The notes below the pieces were generated by a model. It worked only from the letters and a program-made list of their open reading frames with translations. It was not told where the DNA came from and did no database searches. A DNA stretch of 5,307 bases, taken from contig JASEEW010000124.1 in assembly GCA_030019485.1 (NCBI GenBank), positions 1 through 5,307 on the forward strand. Direction: 5' to 3'. Position 1 is the first letter of the stretch; each line of letters begins with the position of its first letter. This document shows, one piece after another, positions 4,550 to 5,307 of the stretch. The position numbers and the translations under genes were made by a program. The stretch comes from Thermoplasmatales archaeon. Its GTDB lineage: Archaea; Thermoplasmatota; JASEFT01; JAUWIS01.

Positions 4550-5307
4550 CTACCTCCATCTGAAACCATGATACTTTTCGTTATTACTGATTGTTTTTGC
4601 CAGTTTCTTCGCCTGCTCAAAAATTATGTCCATGAACTGTAATTTTTTGTTTTCATAAACATATTCTTCCTCAAGTCTGCAATACAGGATGTCCAGATAT
4701 TTTCTTTTAATTTCTTCGCCCATATAACACATATCCTGTTTTACATCAAAATCTTCAATTTTTACCTGTCCCCTGACAATCGTTGTCAGCACCATCCTGT
4801 CTACGATTGGCTGTCTGAATTCCTCCATTAAATCAAAACCTAAAGAAACCCTGTCCCGATATGTGCTGTGGATTATACCCTCATAGATATTCAAACCTGC
4901 AAGCATTAAACCATATTCTACCCTTGATCTCAGAACAGTGTAGCCATAGCTTAGCATTGCATTAACAGGATCTTTTGGCGGATGTTTTTCCCTTTTTATG
5001 AAACCAAAATCTTCAGGAATGAGTTTGTATAAACTACCAAAGTATGTTTTTGTAGCATGACCTTCTACACCCATCAGTTCATTGTTATTCCTGCTATCTG
5101 CAACAGTGTTTCTTGCAACATTCATCTCATTTATTTCATTCTCAAAATCCACACCCCTGTTTTTTGCTATACCTTGTAATAACCTTATTTTGTTGTAGAT
5201 TGCACAGTCAATAATCTCTTTTGCTATCTCTAATTTCTTGTTATTATCTAAGTTACTGGACTTTTGCGTTTTGCTAACTAGCCTCCCGCTTTCCCATGGT
5301 TGATTTA
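4550..5307 (-). CDS. cas1: CRISPR integrase Cas1 (5' end outside window)
   Basis: The C-terminal 251 codons of Cas1, the metal-dependent integrase that inserts spacers next to the leader. The frame stays open to the right edge, so roughly 70-80 N-terminal residues (mainly the beta-domain) are missing. The GTG at 5152 is an internal Val codon in NRGVDFENEI, not a start. Upstream residues include KLEIAKEIIDCAIYNKIRLL, typical Cas1 helical sequence. Numbering from the first complete codon (5305), the metal ligands are visible: E81 in GVEGHATKTYF, H146 in YEGIIHSTYRDR, and D158 (with E161) in SLGFDLMEEFRQPIVD. The catalytic core looks intact. It is upstream of cas2 in the same operon. The order cas1-cas2-leader-array fits type I or III adaptation modules. 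Confidence 0.96.
   Translation of the reverse strand, partial: NQPWESGRLVSKTQKSSNLDNNKKLEIAKEIIDCAIYNKIRLLQGIAKNRGVDFENEINEMNVARNTVADSRNNNELMGVEGHATKTYFGSLYKLIPEDFGFIKREKHPPKDPVNAMLSYGYTVLRSRVEYGLMLAGLNIYEGIIHSTYRDRVSLGFDLMEEFRQPIVDRMVLTTIVRGQVKIEDFDVKQDMCYMGEEIKRKYLDILYCRLEEEYVYENKKLQFMDIIFEQAKKLAKTISNNEKYHGFRWR
4552..4557 (-). promoter_or_regulatory. Shine-Dalgarno site of cas2
   Basis: GGAGGT on the minus strand, six bases before the ATG at 4545. It overlaps the last codons and stop of cas1, decides the cas2 start and implies translational coupling. Confidence 0.75.

Noticed and set aside
4546..4620. Longer cas2 start at 4620
   Set aside because: It would overlap cas1 by 71 bases with non-family residues. 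A strong GGAGGT site points to the ATG at 4545.
5150..5152. GTG at 5152 as the cas1 start
   Set aside because: The frame stays open for 51 more codons to the window edge with Cas1-like sequence (KLEIAKEII...IRLL), so the GTG is internal.

Overview
The window looks archaeal. It carries an archaeal-type aspartyl-tRNA synthetase of 432 residues, the archaea-specific CoA-pathway enzyme 4-phosphopantoate--beta-alanine ligase, AT-rich TATA-box-like promoters with a nearly leaderless start, and a CRISPR repeat whose transcribed strand ends in ATTGAAAC, as is common in archaeal type I and III systems. DNA is AT-rich. I cannot name the lineage from this sequence. All real genes lie on the minus strand, so the biological order runs from high to low coordinates.

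Right part (4126-5307): the 3' 251 codons of cas1 (the gene runs off the right edge), then cas2 four bases downstream, then a 135-bp leader. This is the adaptation module. No interference genes (cas3, cas5, cas6, cas7, cas8, cas10) fall inside the window, so the subtype cannot be fixed.

Middle (2913-4125): a CRISPR array of 17 repeats of 36 bp and 16 spacers of 33-40 bp, transcribed on the minus strand from the leader beside cas2. The leader-distal end is at 2913, where the terminal repeat is degenerate. All 16 spacers are purine-rich on the plus strand (401 of 601 bases), so the crRNAs are pyrimidine-rich and would tend to be antisense to mRNA.

2347-2847: a two-gene toxin-antitoxin operon (ribbon-helix-helix antitoxin, then a RelE/ParE-type toxin) sits directly at the trailer end of the array, with its own TATA box, operator-like palindromes and a T-run terminator. 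On its far side, 2162-2297 holds a short CRISPR relic (repeat fragment, 43-bp purine-rich spacer-like stretch, half-preserved repeat) fused to a compact palindromic element. The toxin-antitoxin operon is therefore bracketed by CRISPR sequence. This may be an eroded older end of the array, or a pseudo-repeat/pseudo-spacer guide of the kind known from CRISPR-regulated toxin-antitoxin loci; the sequence alone does not decide.

Left part (94-2131): a housekeeping pair, the phosphopantothenate synthetase gene followed four bases later by aspS, probably co-transcribed. An 11-bp inverted repeat and short AAGGTTT-like repeats follow the aspS stop.
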